Shown here: in pieces, positions 57,094-64,000 of the stretch
How the letters are laid out: every line of letters begins with the position of its first letter
Numbering within the stretch: position 1 is the stretch's first letter
Assembly: GCF_012033695.1 (NCBI RefSeq)
Contig: NZ_JAAVJI010000005.1
Span: 186,001 to 250,000, forward strand
Source of the DNA: Pseudomonas quercus
GTDB taxonomy: Bacteria; Pseudomonadota; Gammaproteobacteria; Pseudomonadales; Pseudomonadaceae
DNA: 64,000 bases
Reading direction: 5' to 3'
Translations under genes and position numbers: made by a program
The notes under the pieces: model-generated
What the model was told of the DNA's origin: nothing
Seen by the model: only the letters and a program-made list of their open reading frames with translations
The model's database searches: none

Positions 57094-58233
57094 ATGGCTG
57101 AGTTTACGGGTATCGAAGACTTGCGCCGCTTGGCGCGTAAGCGCGTGCCACGCATGTTTTACGACTATGTGGATGGAGGCTCGTGGACAGAATATACCTA
57201 CCGCACGAATGAGCAGGACCTTCAGCGCCTGGAGTTTCGCCAGCGAGTGGCGTGCGACATTACCCATCGCAGCCTTGCCACCCGCATGGTGGGCCAACCG
57301 GTCACCATGCCCGTGGCCATCGCACCCACCGGCTTGACCGGCATGCAACACGCCGAGGGTGAAATCCTGGCAGCACGCGCCGCGATGCGTTTCGGTATCC
57401 CTTTTACCCTGTCTACCATGAGCATCTGCTCTATCGAAGCCGTAGCCCAGGCAACGCCCCAGCACCCCTTCTGGTTTCAGCTCTACGTGACCCGCGACCG
57501 ACGCTTCACTGAAGGCCTTATCGAGCGTGCCCGTGCAGCTCACTGCGCTGCGCTGATGGTGACCATGGACCTGCAGGTGTTCGGCCAGCGTCACAAGGAC
57601 ATTAAAAACGGGCTTTCCATCCCACCCAGGCCGACCCTGCGCACAGTCGCCAACCTCCTCAGCAAACCGCGCTGGTGCCTGAACATGCTCCGTACGCGCC
57701 ATCGAAACTTTGGCAACATCCTTGGCCACGCCGAGGGTGTGGACAGCATTGATTCGTTGGTGGAATGGACGCGGGATCAATTCGACCCTTCGCTCTCCTG
57801 GCGCGATGTGGAGTGGATCAAGCAGCGGTGGGGAGGCCCGCTGATCGTGAAGGGTATCCAGCATCCCGAAGACGCCCGCCTGGCCGTGGAAAGCGGTGCT
57901 GACGCGGTAGTGGTCTCCAACCACGGCGGCCGACAGCTGGACGGGGCCTCGTCCTCGATTTCCAACTTATCAGCGATTGTGGACGCGTTCGGCCCGCGGG
58001 CTGAAGTGCATTTCGACAGCGGCATACGCTCTGGCCAGGATGTGCTCAGAGCCGTAGCACTGGGCGCCAAGGGCACTTACATTGGCAGGGCGATGCTATA
58101 CGGCCTGGGTGCGCTGGGCGAGGAAGGTGTGACCAAGGCGCTGGAGATTATCCATAAGGAACTGGACCTTTCCATGGCGTTCTGCGGGCGGGCGGCCATT
58201 GGCGAGGTAGATAGAAGCATTTTGCGGTATTAA
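57094..58233 (+). CDS. FMN-dependent alpha-hydroxy acid dehydrogenase (LldD-like)
   Basis: A 379-aa TIM-barrel flavoprotein that oxidises L-lactate or another L-2-hydroxy acid. DYVDGGSWTEYT holds the first active-site Tyr, IAPTGLTGMQHAEGE binds FMN, and the catalytic His and Arg are in VVSNHGGRQLDG. DSGIRSGQDVLRAVALGAKGTYIGRAMLYG closes the phosphate site (shown to 20 residues in the motif IRSGQDVLRAVALGAKG). ATG 57094 begins at the family start; an in-frame ATG at 57019 is possible. It lies about 100 bases after the monooxygenase. Confidence 0.85.
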   Translation: MAEFTGIEDLRRLARKRVPRMFYDYVDGGSWTEYTYRTNEQDLQRLEFRQRVACDITHRSLATRMVGQPVTMPVAIAPTGLTGMQHAEGEILAARAAMRFGIPFTLSTMSICSIEAVAQATPQHPFWFQLYVTRDRRFTEGLIERARAAHCAALMVTMDLQVFGQRHKDIKNGLSIPPRPTLRTVANLLSKPRWCLNMLRTRHRNFGNILGHAEGVDSIDSLVEWTRDQFDPSLSWRDVEWIKQRWGGPLIVKGIQHPEDARLAVESGADAVVVSNHGGRQLDGASSSISNLSAIVDAFGPRAEVHFDSGIRSGQDVLRAVALGAKGTYIGRAMLYGLGALGEEGVTKALEIIHKELDLSMAFCGRAAIGEVDRSILRY

Positions 58234-58302
58234 ACCTGGGCCTGGGGCGGGCGCCTGGGCCACACACCCATCCATCCGCTTTTTCAGACACCCAGAAACG
58301 CC

Positions 58303-58326
58303 AAAACCCTCCAATTAGGAGGGTTT
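58303..58326 (-). terminator. terminator of the tRNA operon
   Basis: Minus strand AAACCCTCC-taatt-GGAGGGTTTT, just downstream of tRNA-Lys. On the + strand it could also serve the LldD-like gene. Confidence 0.85.
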
Positions 58327-58336
58327 CGGGTGAAGC

Positions 58337-58412
58337 TGGTGGGTCGTGTAGGATTCGAACCTACGACCAATTGGTTAAAAGCCAACTGCTCTACCAACTG
58401 AGCTAACGACCC
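58337..58412 (-). tRNA. tRNA-Lys (anticodon TTT)
   Basis: Minus strand GGGTCGTTAGCTCAGTTGG, anticodon loop CTTTTAA, T-loop TTCGAAT and encoded CCA; the acceptor and T stems pair fully. Last gene of a three-tRNA operon. Confidence 0.97.
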
Positions 58413-58417
58413 AAAAA

Positions 58418-58494
58418 TGGTCGGGGTGAGGGGATTCGAACTCCTGACATCCTGCTCCCAAAGCAGGCGCGCTACCGGACTGCGCTACACCCCG
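58418..58494 (-). tRNA. tRNA-Pro (anticodon TGG)
   Basis: Minus strand CGGGGTGTAGCGCAGTCC, anticodon loop TTTGGGA, T-loop TTCGAAT, encoded CCA, with CGGGGTG/CACCCCG acceptor pairing. Confidence 0.97.
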
Positions 58495-58498
58495 AAGT

Positions 58499-58574
58499 TG
58501 GCTCCGTGACCAGGACTCGAACCTGGGACCCAATGATTAACAGTCATTTGCTCTACCGACTGAGCTATCACGGA
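58499..58574 (-). tRNA. tRNA-Asn (anticodon GTT)
   Basis: Minus strand TCCGTGATAGCTCAGTCGG, anticodon loop CTGTTAA, T-loop TTCGAGT, encoded CCA. First gene of the Asn-Pro-Lys operon. Confidence 0.97.
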
Positions 58575-58701
58575 ACTACATACAACGGTCAAACATAAAA
58601 CGGTCAAACGTACAACCTTGTTGCTTTGCTGCTTCCGAAGGGTTCGGCCTTCGTCTCAACCTGCGTCGCGTATCGCTACGTTCGCTTGTCTGAGGCGCGC
58701 C
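58575..58701. other. tRNA operon leader
   Basis: Leader of the tRNA operon with two copies of AAACGGTCAAAC-like sequence near 58585-58612. No ORF is supported. With the promoter and the clpB downstream flank, bases 58575-58876 contain no protein gene. Confidence 0.5.
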
Positions 58702-58729
58702 ATTCTACACCTTCGTTTTGCTCTGTCAA
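58702..58729 (-). promoter_or_regulatory. sigma-70 promoter of the tRNA operon
   Basis: Minus strand consensus TTGACA at 58724-58729 and TAGAAT at 58702-58707, 16 bases apart; the leader to tRNA-Asn is about 125 bases. Confidence 0.75.
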
Positions 58730-58876
58730 CCCCTGTTTTAGCGTTAAGATGCTGATTTTGCATCTTTTTTTCGCCACCGGTAAAACCGGCTGTCACAAGT
58801 GCGTCTGGAGCGGGGCGCATCATATATAACCTCGCCAGTGCATGCAACCCTGCATGCACACACTGGCAAGATTTTT

Positions 58877-61441
58877 TTAGGCGAAGGTGATTTCTTCCCC
58901 CTCTACCCGCGCCTGGATCGACGTACCCGGCATAAACGTACCGCTGAGGATCAACTGTGCCAACGGGTTTTCGATCCAGCGCTGGATCGCGCGCTTCAAT
59001 GGCCGCGCCCCATACACCGGGTCGTAACCCACAGCGATCAGCTTGTCCAAGGCTTCATCGGTCAGGTCCAGGGCCAGGTCGCGCTCGGCCAGGCGGCTAC
59101 GCAGGCGGCCCAGTTGAATCTGGGTGATCCCTGCGATCTGCTCGCGGCCCAGGGGCTCGAAGATCACGACTTCGTCCACACGGTTGATGAACTCGGGGCG
59201 GAAGTGAGCGCTGATGGCATCCATGACCGCTGCCCGCTGCGCCTCGCGATCCCCTACCAACTCCTGAATACGCGCGGACCCCAGGTTGGAGGTCATGACG
59301 ATCACGGTATTGCGGAAATCCACCGTACGGCCGTGGCTATCGGTCAAGCGGCCGTCTTCAAGCACCTGTAGCAGGATGTTGAAAACGTCCGGGTGGGCCT
59401 TCTCCACCTCATCGAGCAGTACTACCGAGTAAGGCTTGCGCCGTACCGCTTCGGTCAGGTAACCGCCCTCCTCGTAGCCCACATAGCCTGGCGGTGCGCC
59501 AATCAAGCGGGCAACCGAATGCTTTTCCATGAATTCGGACATGTCGATCCGCACCATGGCCTCTTCCGTGTCGAACAGGAATTCGGCCAGGGCCTTGCAC
59601 AGTTCGGTTTTGCCCACCCCGGTTGGGCCCAGGAACATGAACGAACCGCTGGGGCGGTTAGGATCGGACAGGCCCGCGCGCGAACGACGCACCGCGTTGG
59701 CCACGGCCACCACGGCTTCGTGCTGGCCAATCACGCGCTGGTGCAGCAGGCTTTCCATCTTCAGCAGTTTATCGCGCTCACCTTCAAGCATCTTGGAAAC
59801 CGGAATACCGGTCCACTTGGACACTACTTCGGCGATCTCTTCCTCGGTTACTTTGCTGCGCAGCAACTGGTTTTCGGTCTTCCCATGCTGGTCGACCATC
59901 TGCAAGCTGCGCTCCAGGTCCGGAATAATGCCGTACTGAAGTTCAGCCATGCGGCTCAGGTCGCCCCGGCGGCGCGCCGCCTCCAGCTCCTGACGGGACT
60001 GCTCGATTTTCTGCTGGATCTGCGCCGACCCCTGTACCTCAGCTTTTTCAGACAGCCATACCTCTTCCAAGTCCGCGTACTCGCGCTCCAGCCGAGTGAT
60101 GTCTTCGGTGAGCTTCTCCAGGCGCTTGCGTGCAGCCTCATCCTCTTCTTTCTTCAAGGCCTGGGATTCGACCTTCAGCTGAATCAGGCGCCGCTCCAGG
60201 CGGTCGAGCTGTTCAGGCTTGGAGTCGATCTCCATGCGAATGCGGCTGGCGGCTTCATCGATCAGGTCAATGGCCTTGTCGGGCAATTGGCGGTCGGTGA
60301 TGTAGCGGTGGCTCAATTTGGCAGCCGCGATAATGGCACCGTCGGTGATCGCTACCTTATGGTGAACTTCATAGCGCTCTTTAAGGCCACGCAAAATGGC
60401 GATGGTGTCTTCTTCGCTGGGCTCGTCCACCAATACTTTCTGGAAGCGCCGCTCAAGGGCCGCGTCTTTCTCGATGTACTGGCGGTACTCATTGAGTGTG
60501 GTGGCGCCCACGCAATGCAGCTCACCACGCGCCAGTGCCGGCTTAAGCATGTTACCCGCGTCCATGGACCCTTCGCCTTTGCCGGCGCCGACCATGGTGT
60601 GCAATTCGTCAATAAAGAGGATGACCTGCCCTTCCTGCTTGGCCAGGTCGTTGAGCACACCTTTCAAGCGCTCTTCGAACTCGCCACGGAACTTGGCCCC
60701 GGCAATCAGCGACCCCATGTCCAGGGACAGCAGCCGCTTGCCCTTGAGGCCATCCGGCACTTCACCATTAATGATGCGCTGCGCCAGGCCTTCGGCAATG
60801 GCCGTTTTGCCCACCCCTGGCTCGCCGATGAGCACCGGGTTGTTTTTGGTACGGCGCTGGAGCACCTGGATGGTACGGCGGATTTCGTCGTCACGGCCGA
60901 TCACTGGGTCCAGCTTGCCTTCTTCGGCACGCTTGGTGAGGTCCACGGTGTACTTTTCCAGCGCCTTGCGTGACTCCTCGGCATTGGAATCGTTGACGGC
61001 CTCACCGCCGCGCAGGTTATTGATGGCGTTTTCCAACGCCTTTTTGCTGACACCCTGAGCCAGCAGCAGCTTGCCGATCTTGGTGTTTTCATCCATGGCG
61101 CCTAGCAGCACCAGCTCACTGGAAATGAACTGGTCCCCCTTCTGCTGTGCCAGGCGGTCAGCCTGGTTCAGCACACGGGCCAGGTCGGGCGACATGTTCA
61201 CGTCACCGGTGGGGTTCTGTATTTTTGGCAGCCGGTCCAATTCCTTGGCCAACTCTTTGCGCAGCGCGCCCACGTCGAAGCCTACCTGCATCAGCAACGG
61301 CTTGATGGAGCCGCCTTGCTGGTCGATAAGCGCCTGCAGCAAATGCGCAGGCTCAATGGCCGGGTGGTCCAGGCCCACCGCCAGGGATTGAGAATCGGAC
61401 AGCGCCAACTGCAGCTTGCTGGTTAAGCGATCTATACGCAT
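58877..61441 (-). CDS. clpB: chaperone ClpB, protein disaggregase
   Basis: An 854-aa hexameric AAA+ disaggregase that works with DnaK. Order: Clp_N domain (1-145), AAA-1 with GEPGVGKT near 205, a coiled-coil middle domain (about 400-520; rich in EK/LE heptads), AAA-2 with GPTGVGKT near 605 and the D2 C-terminal domain. The pore loop [11 protein letters not shown] is present. ATG 61441 ([11 protein letters not shown]) is the usual Pseudomonas start. A heat-shock promoter precedes it. It lies alone, with pgeF and rluD on the same strand upstream. Confidence 0.97.
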   Translation of the reverse strand: MRIDRLTSKLQLALSDSQSLAVGLDHPAIEPAHLLQALIDQQGGSIKPLLMQVGFDVGALRKELAKELDRLPKIQNPTGDVNMSPDLARVLNQADRLAQQKGDQFISSELVLLGAMDENTKIGKLLLAQGVSKKALENAINNLRGGEAVNDSNAEESRKALEKYTVDLTKRAEEGKLDPVIGRDDEIRRTIQVLQRRTKNNPVLIGEPGVGKTAIAEGLAQRIINGEVPDGLKGKRLLSLDMGSLIAGAKFRGEFEERLKGVLNDLAKQEGQVILFIDELHTMVGAGKGEGSMDAGNMLKPALARGELHCVGATTLNEYRQYIEKDAALERRFQKVLVDEPSEEDTIAILRGLKERYEVHHKVAITDGAIIAAAKLSHRYITDRQLPDKAIDLIDEAASRIRMEIDSKPEQLDRLERRLIQLKVESQALKKEEDEAARKRLEKLTEDITRLEREYADLEEVWLSEKAEVQGSAQIQQKIEQSRQELEAARRRGDLSRMAELQYGIIPDLERSLQMVDQHGKTENQLLRSKVTEEEIAEVVSKWTGIPVSKMLEGERDKLLKMESLLHQRVIGQHEAVVAVANAVRRSRAGLSDPNRPSGSFMFLGPTGVGKTELCKALAEFLFDTEEAMVRIDMSEFMEKHSVARLIGAPPGYVGYEEGGYLTEAVRRKPYSVVLLDEVEKAHPDVFNILLQVLEDGRLTDSHGRTVDFRNTVIVMTSNLGSARIQELVGDREAQRAAVMDAISAHFRPEFINRVDEVVIFEPLGREQIAGITQIQLGRLRSRLAERDLALDLTDEALDKLIAVGYDPVYGARPLKRAIQRWIENPLAQLILSGTFMPGTSIQARVEGEEITFA

Positions 61442-61528
61442 GAATGCACCTTCCCCTGAAGACAAGGCAGGCCGGGACGCATGAACGCTCCCTAGCGATG
61501 GCGAGACAACCTGCCCGAGATACCGGTT

Positions 61529-61556
61529 AGATAGGGGCTATTGTTCAAGATTCAAG
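61529..61556 (-). promoter_or_regulatory. sigma-32 heat-shock promoter of clpB
   Basis: Minus strand CTTGAAT at 61550-61556, 12 bases, then CCCCTATCT at 61529-61537, close to the CTTGAAA/CCCCATNT consensus. It gives a leader of about 80 bases before the clpB ATG. Confidence 0.75.
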
Positions 61557-61602
61557 CAGGTGGGGCGTGACCGGGATCAAGCTGGCGACGGGATACAGCG
61601 TG

Positions 61603-62343
61603 TTAGTACCCTGCAAGCCATACCAGCGACGCAAACCGGCCCGTGCGGGCGCTACGGCGGTAGGAGAACCAGCGTTCGTCGGTGACGGTGCACAACCCGC
61701 CGCCATACACGGCGGTGATGCCGATGGCGGCCAGGCGCAGGCGGGCCAATGCATAGATGTCAGCCATCAGTTTCCCAGGCCGTGCGCCGGGCACGAAGGC
61801 CGAACGTGCAGCGGGGTGCTGGGCGACAAAGGCGCCCCGCACCTCTTCGCCCACCTCAAAACTTGAGGGGCCAATAGCAGGGCCTAACCACACCAGAACG
61901 TCCTGGGCAGGCACCTCAAGGCTGGCCACCGTGGCTTCGAGCACGCCGTTGGCCAGCCCGCGCCACCCGGCATGGGCGGCCGCTACACGTGTACCGGCAC
62001 GGTCCGTAAACAGGGCGGGCAGGCAATCGGCTGTCATCACCGTACAGGCAATGCCCGGCGTAGACGACCAACTGGCATCGGCGTCCGGCTGCTGCTGGGG
62101 GTTCGCTTCCACCACCTCAATGCCATGCACTTGGGACAGCCAGGCAGGCTCGATGCCATACAACGTACCCAGGCGCCTGCGGTTTTCAGCCACTGCAGCG
62201 GGGTTATCGCCCACATGCCCGCCAAGGTTGAAGGTGTCAAAGGGTGCAAGGCTAACGCCGCCTTCACGCGTGGTGACGCAGGCGCGCACGTGGGCTGGCG
62301 CAGGCCAGTCCGGCAGAAGCAGGCTGCCGGACAGGCCATTCAT
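61603..62343 (-). CDS. pgeF: peptidoglycan editing factor PgeF (YfiH/LACC1 family)
   Basis: A 246-aa multicopper-type fold protein. The zinc/active-site residues are in VMTADCLPALF, AAAHAGWRGLANGV and GPAIGPSSFEVGEEV. Family members act as purine nucleoside phosphorylase/oxidase and remove mis-incorporated L-Ser from peptidoglycan precursors in E. coli. Four-base overlap with rluD, a conserved order in pseudomonads. Confidence 0.9.
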   Translation of the reverse strand: MNGLSGSLLLPDWPAPAHVRACVTTREGGVSLAPFDTFNLGGHVGDNPAAVAENRRRLGTLYGIEPAWLSQVHGIEVVEANPQQQPDADASWSSTPGIACTVMTADCLPALFTDRAGTRVAAAHAGWRGLANGVLEATVASLEVPAQDVLVWLGPAIGPSSFEVGEEVRGAFVAQHPAARSAFVPGARPGKLMADIYALARLRLAAIGITAVYGGGLCTVTDERWFSYRRSARTGRFASLVWLAGY

Positions 62344-63302
62344 CCGACGAACGCCTCGCGGTCCTGCTTGAGCAGGGACGTGAGCCAGACGAAGTCATCG
62401 GGCAAGGGAGACTCCCAGCCGATGCGCTCGCCTGTGGTGGGATGGTCCAGCTCCAGGAAGCGCGCATGCAGCGCCTGGCGCGGGAACGTCTTGAGGGCAT
62501 CGACCAGGCTGGCACTGGCCGCCGGCGGAATACGGAAACGGCCGCCATACACCGGGTCCCCGACCAGCGGGAAGCCCACGTGGGCCATGTGCACGCGGAT
62601 CTGGTGCGTACGGCCGGTTTCCAGCTTCACCCGCACGTGGGTGTGGGAACGGTAGCGATCCAGCACGCGGTAATGGCTTACGGCTGGCTTGCCGTTGTCC
62701 ATCACGCCCATGCGCTGGCGCTGGGTACCGTGGCGGCCGATAGGCGCGTTGATCTTGCCACCGGCTGTGACCACCCCTACCACCACGCACTCATAGATGC
62801 GGCTGACGCTGCGCTTTTGCAGCTGCGCCACCAGGTTGGTCTGGGCTTGAAGGGTTTTGGCCACCACCATCAGACCGGTGGTGTCTTTGTCCAGCCGGTG
62901 CACGATGCCAGCCCGTGGCACGTTGACGATGTCCGGCACGTGGTGCAGGAGGGCATTGAGCAGGGTGCCATCCGCGTGGCCGGCCGCCGGGTGAACCACC
63001 AGGCCTGCAGGCTTGTTGATCACCAGGATTTGATCGTCTTCATAGACGATGTCCATCTCGATGGCCTGGGCAACCCATTCGCCTTGGGCTTCCTGCTCCG
63101 CTTCCAGCGCCAGTACGGCGCCGCCATGTACGACATCGCGCGGGCGCAAGGTGGCCCCGTCGACGGTCAGGCGGCCTTCTTTTATCCAGGCGGAGAGGCG
63201 TGAACGGGAGAACTCCGCGAAGAGTTGTGCGGCGACCTGGTCGAGGCGCTGGCCTCCCAGATCGGGGGTGACTTCGGCGCTAAGCCGGATGATCTCAGAC
63301 AT
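62340..63302 (-). CDS. rluD: 23S rRNA pseudouridine synthase RluD
   Basis: A 320-aa enzyme. N-terminal S4 RNA-binding domain (about 16-75; RLDQVAAQLFAEFSRSRLSAW), then the catalytic domain with the Asp in VHRLDKDTTGLMVVAKT. It makes pseudouridines 1911, 1915 and 1917 in helix 69 of 23S rRNA. It is divergent from bamD with about 158 bases between. Confidence 0.95.
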   Translation of the reverse strand: MSEIIRLSAEVTPDLGGQRLDQVAAQLFAEFSRSRLSAWIKEGRLTVDGATLRPRDVVHGGAVLALEAEQEAQGEWVAQAIEMDIVYEDDQILVINKPAGLVVHPAAGHADGTLLNALLHHVPDIVNVPRAGIVHRLDKDTTGLMVVAKTLQAQTNLVAQLQKRSVSRIYECVVVGVVTAGGKINAPIGRHGTQRQRMGVMDNGKPAVSHYRVLDRYRSHTHVRVKLETGRTHQIRVHMAHVGFPLVGDPVYGGRFRIPPAASASLVDALKTFPRQALHARFLELDHPTTGERIGWESPLPDDFVWLTSLLKQDREAFVG

Positions 63303-63460
63303 GCTTGGCTACACAGGAAACAGCGCGACCGCACAGCCTTTGGTTTCAGCTGCGCGCTTGTGGTTAAATACGGCGTCTTTCGTCCCGGAGGTTCGCGGGG
63401 CGCTCATCATAACAGGACGGCCGCGCCCAAGACAGCGGCTGTTAAGGGACGCAAGCCGCC

Positions 63461-64000
63461 ATGCAACTGAAACACCTGCTGCTGATCGCCATTGTCGGCC
63501 TTACTGCCGCCTGTTCGTCGAACAAGGAAGTGGTCGACGAGAACCTGAGCGAAGTGGAGCTGTACCAGCAGGCCCAGACCGACCTGGATAACCACAGTTA
63601 TACCAGTGCGACGGCCAAGCTGAAGGCTCTCGAGTCCCGCTACCCCTTCGGCCGTTATGCGGACCAGGCCCAGCTGGAACTGATCTACGCCAACTACAAG
63701 AATGCCGAGCCGGAGGCTGCCAAGTCTGCCGCCGAGCGCTTCATTCGCCTTCACCCCCAGCACCCGAACGTAGACTACGCCTACTACCTCAAGGGCCTCA
63801 CCTCCTTTGACCAAGACCGTGGCATCGTGGCGCGCTTCCTGCCGCTGGACATGACCAAGCGGGACCCAGGCGCTGCGCGCGACTCCTACAACGAGTTCGC
63901 CCAGCTCACCAGCCGTTACCCCAACAGCCGCTACGCGCCCGACGCCAAGCAGCGCATGATCTACCTGCGCAACCTGCTGGCGGCCTACGAAATCCATGTG
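63461..64000 (+). CDS. bamD: outer-membrane assembly lipoprotein BamD, 5' part
   Basis: 180 codons are present and the gene continues beyond the window. Lipoprotein signal with lipobox LTAAC, lipidated at Cys18, then TPR repeats ([38 protein letters not shown]). BamD is the essential TPR lipoprotein of the BAM complex that inserts beta-barrel proteins. It is divergent from rluD, as in other pseudomonads. Confidence 0.95.
   Translation, partial: MQLKHLLLIAIVGLTAACSSNKEVVDENLSEVELYQQAQTDLDNHSYTSATAKLKALESRYPFGRYADQAQLELIYANYKNAEPEAAKSAAERFIRLHPQHPNVDYAYYLKGLTSFDQDRGIVARFLPLDMTKRDPGAARDSYNEFAQLTSRYPNSRYAPDAKQRMIYLRNLLAAYEIHV

Noticed and set aside
59393..60973. 526-codon open frame on the plus strand
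   Set aside because: Antisense of clpB; the open frame is a by-product of GC-rich codon use and shows no family resemblance.

Overview
The window reads as a chromosome segment of a gamma-proteobacterium of the genus Pseudomonas, most likely near the P. putida group. The evidence is the syntenic order pilA / pilB-pilC-pilD-coaE-yacG / DUF1780 / ndh, sigma-54 promoters at the pilins, a udh uronate dehydrogenase, a PsmE-like mannuronan epimerase and the clpB-pgeF-rluD-bamD block. No taxonomic search was run.

Layout. (1) 1-19.3 kb is a degraded genomic island lying against the 3' end of a tRNA-Thr(CGT) gene. A motif related to the tRNA 3' end recurs at 1, 10668 and 19321, which suggests two elements in tandem. 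The left one carries a 2159-aa Cap4-like nuclease/STAND NTPase (Avs-like anti-phage candidate), a frameshifted integrase, a palindrome-rich non-coding block and a twice-broken P4-type integrase. The right one carries a RES-domain toxin convergent with an HTH protein, a HEPN-like gene with two in-frame stops, a frameshifted XerD-like recombinase, a winged-helix-like protein preceded by 9-bp direct repeats, a tandem array of about four 158-bp units with base-paired arms, two IS3-type elements and a second type IV pilin. (2) 19.3-27.4 kb is core: tRNA-Thr, pilA, pilBCD, coaE, yacG, DUF1780 and a type II NADH dehydrogenase. (3) 27.6-36 kb is metabolic: a stand-alone histidine ammonia-lyase with a palindromic operator, ilvE, an aromatic aminotransferase, a divergent uronate transporter/udh pair and a SulP transporter. 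(4) 36.1-41.7 kb is one giant secreted alginate-modifying protein (C5-epimerase, Ca-binding repeats, SGNH esterase). (5) 41.8-45.2 kb runs leftward: an acyl-CoA synthetase, a Brp/Blh beta-carotene oxygenase and a DTG-type light-driven proton pump rhodopsin. (6) 46-55.5 kb is a rightward catabolic cluster: RidA, a complete PotABCD-like ABC importer, quinone oxidoreductase, GST, an AroQ-like protein, a 2-hydroxyacid dehydrogenase, DUF1028 and an ArgE-like deacylase. It is followed by a flavin monooxygenase and an FMN 2-hydroxyacid oxidase/dehydrogenase. (7) 58.3-64 kb is core again: tRNA-Lys, -Pro, -Asn, clpB with a heat-shock promoter, pgeF, rluD and the 5' part of bamD.

How the parts work together. 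The pil genes build and power type IV pili, and the extra island pilin would use the same PilD and PilB machinery. Rhodopsin and Blh form a two-gene light-energy unit that still needs beta-carotene made elsewhere. The epimerase/esterase would remodel alginate outside the cell. The 46-55 kb cluster looks like uptake and stepwise degradation of one amine- or amide-containing substrate whose identity cannot be read from sequence. The most unusual item is the 158-bp unit array at 15.58-16.17 kb: its stem arms change in a pairing-preserving way between copies while the loops stay constant, as expected of a structured RNA.
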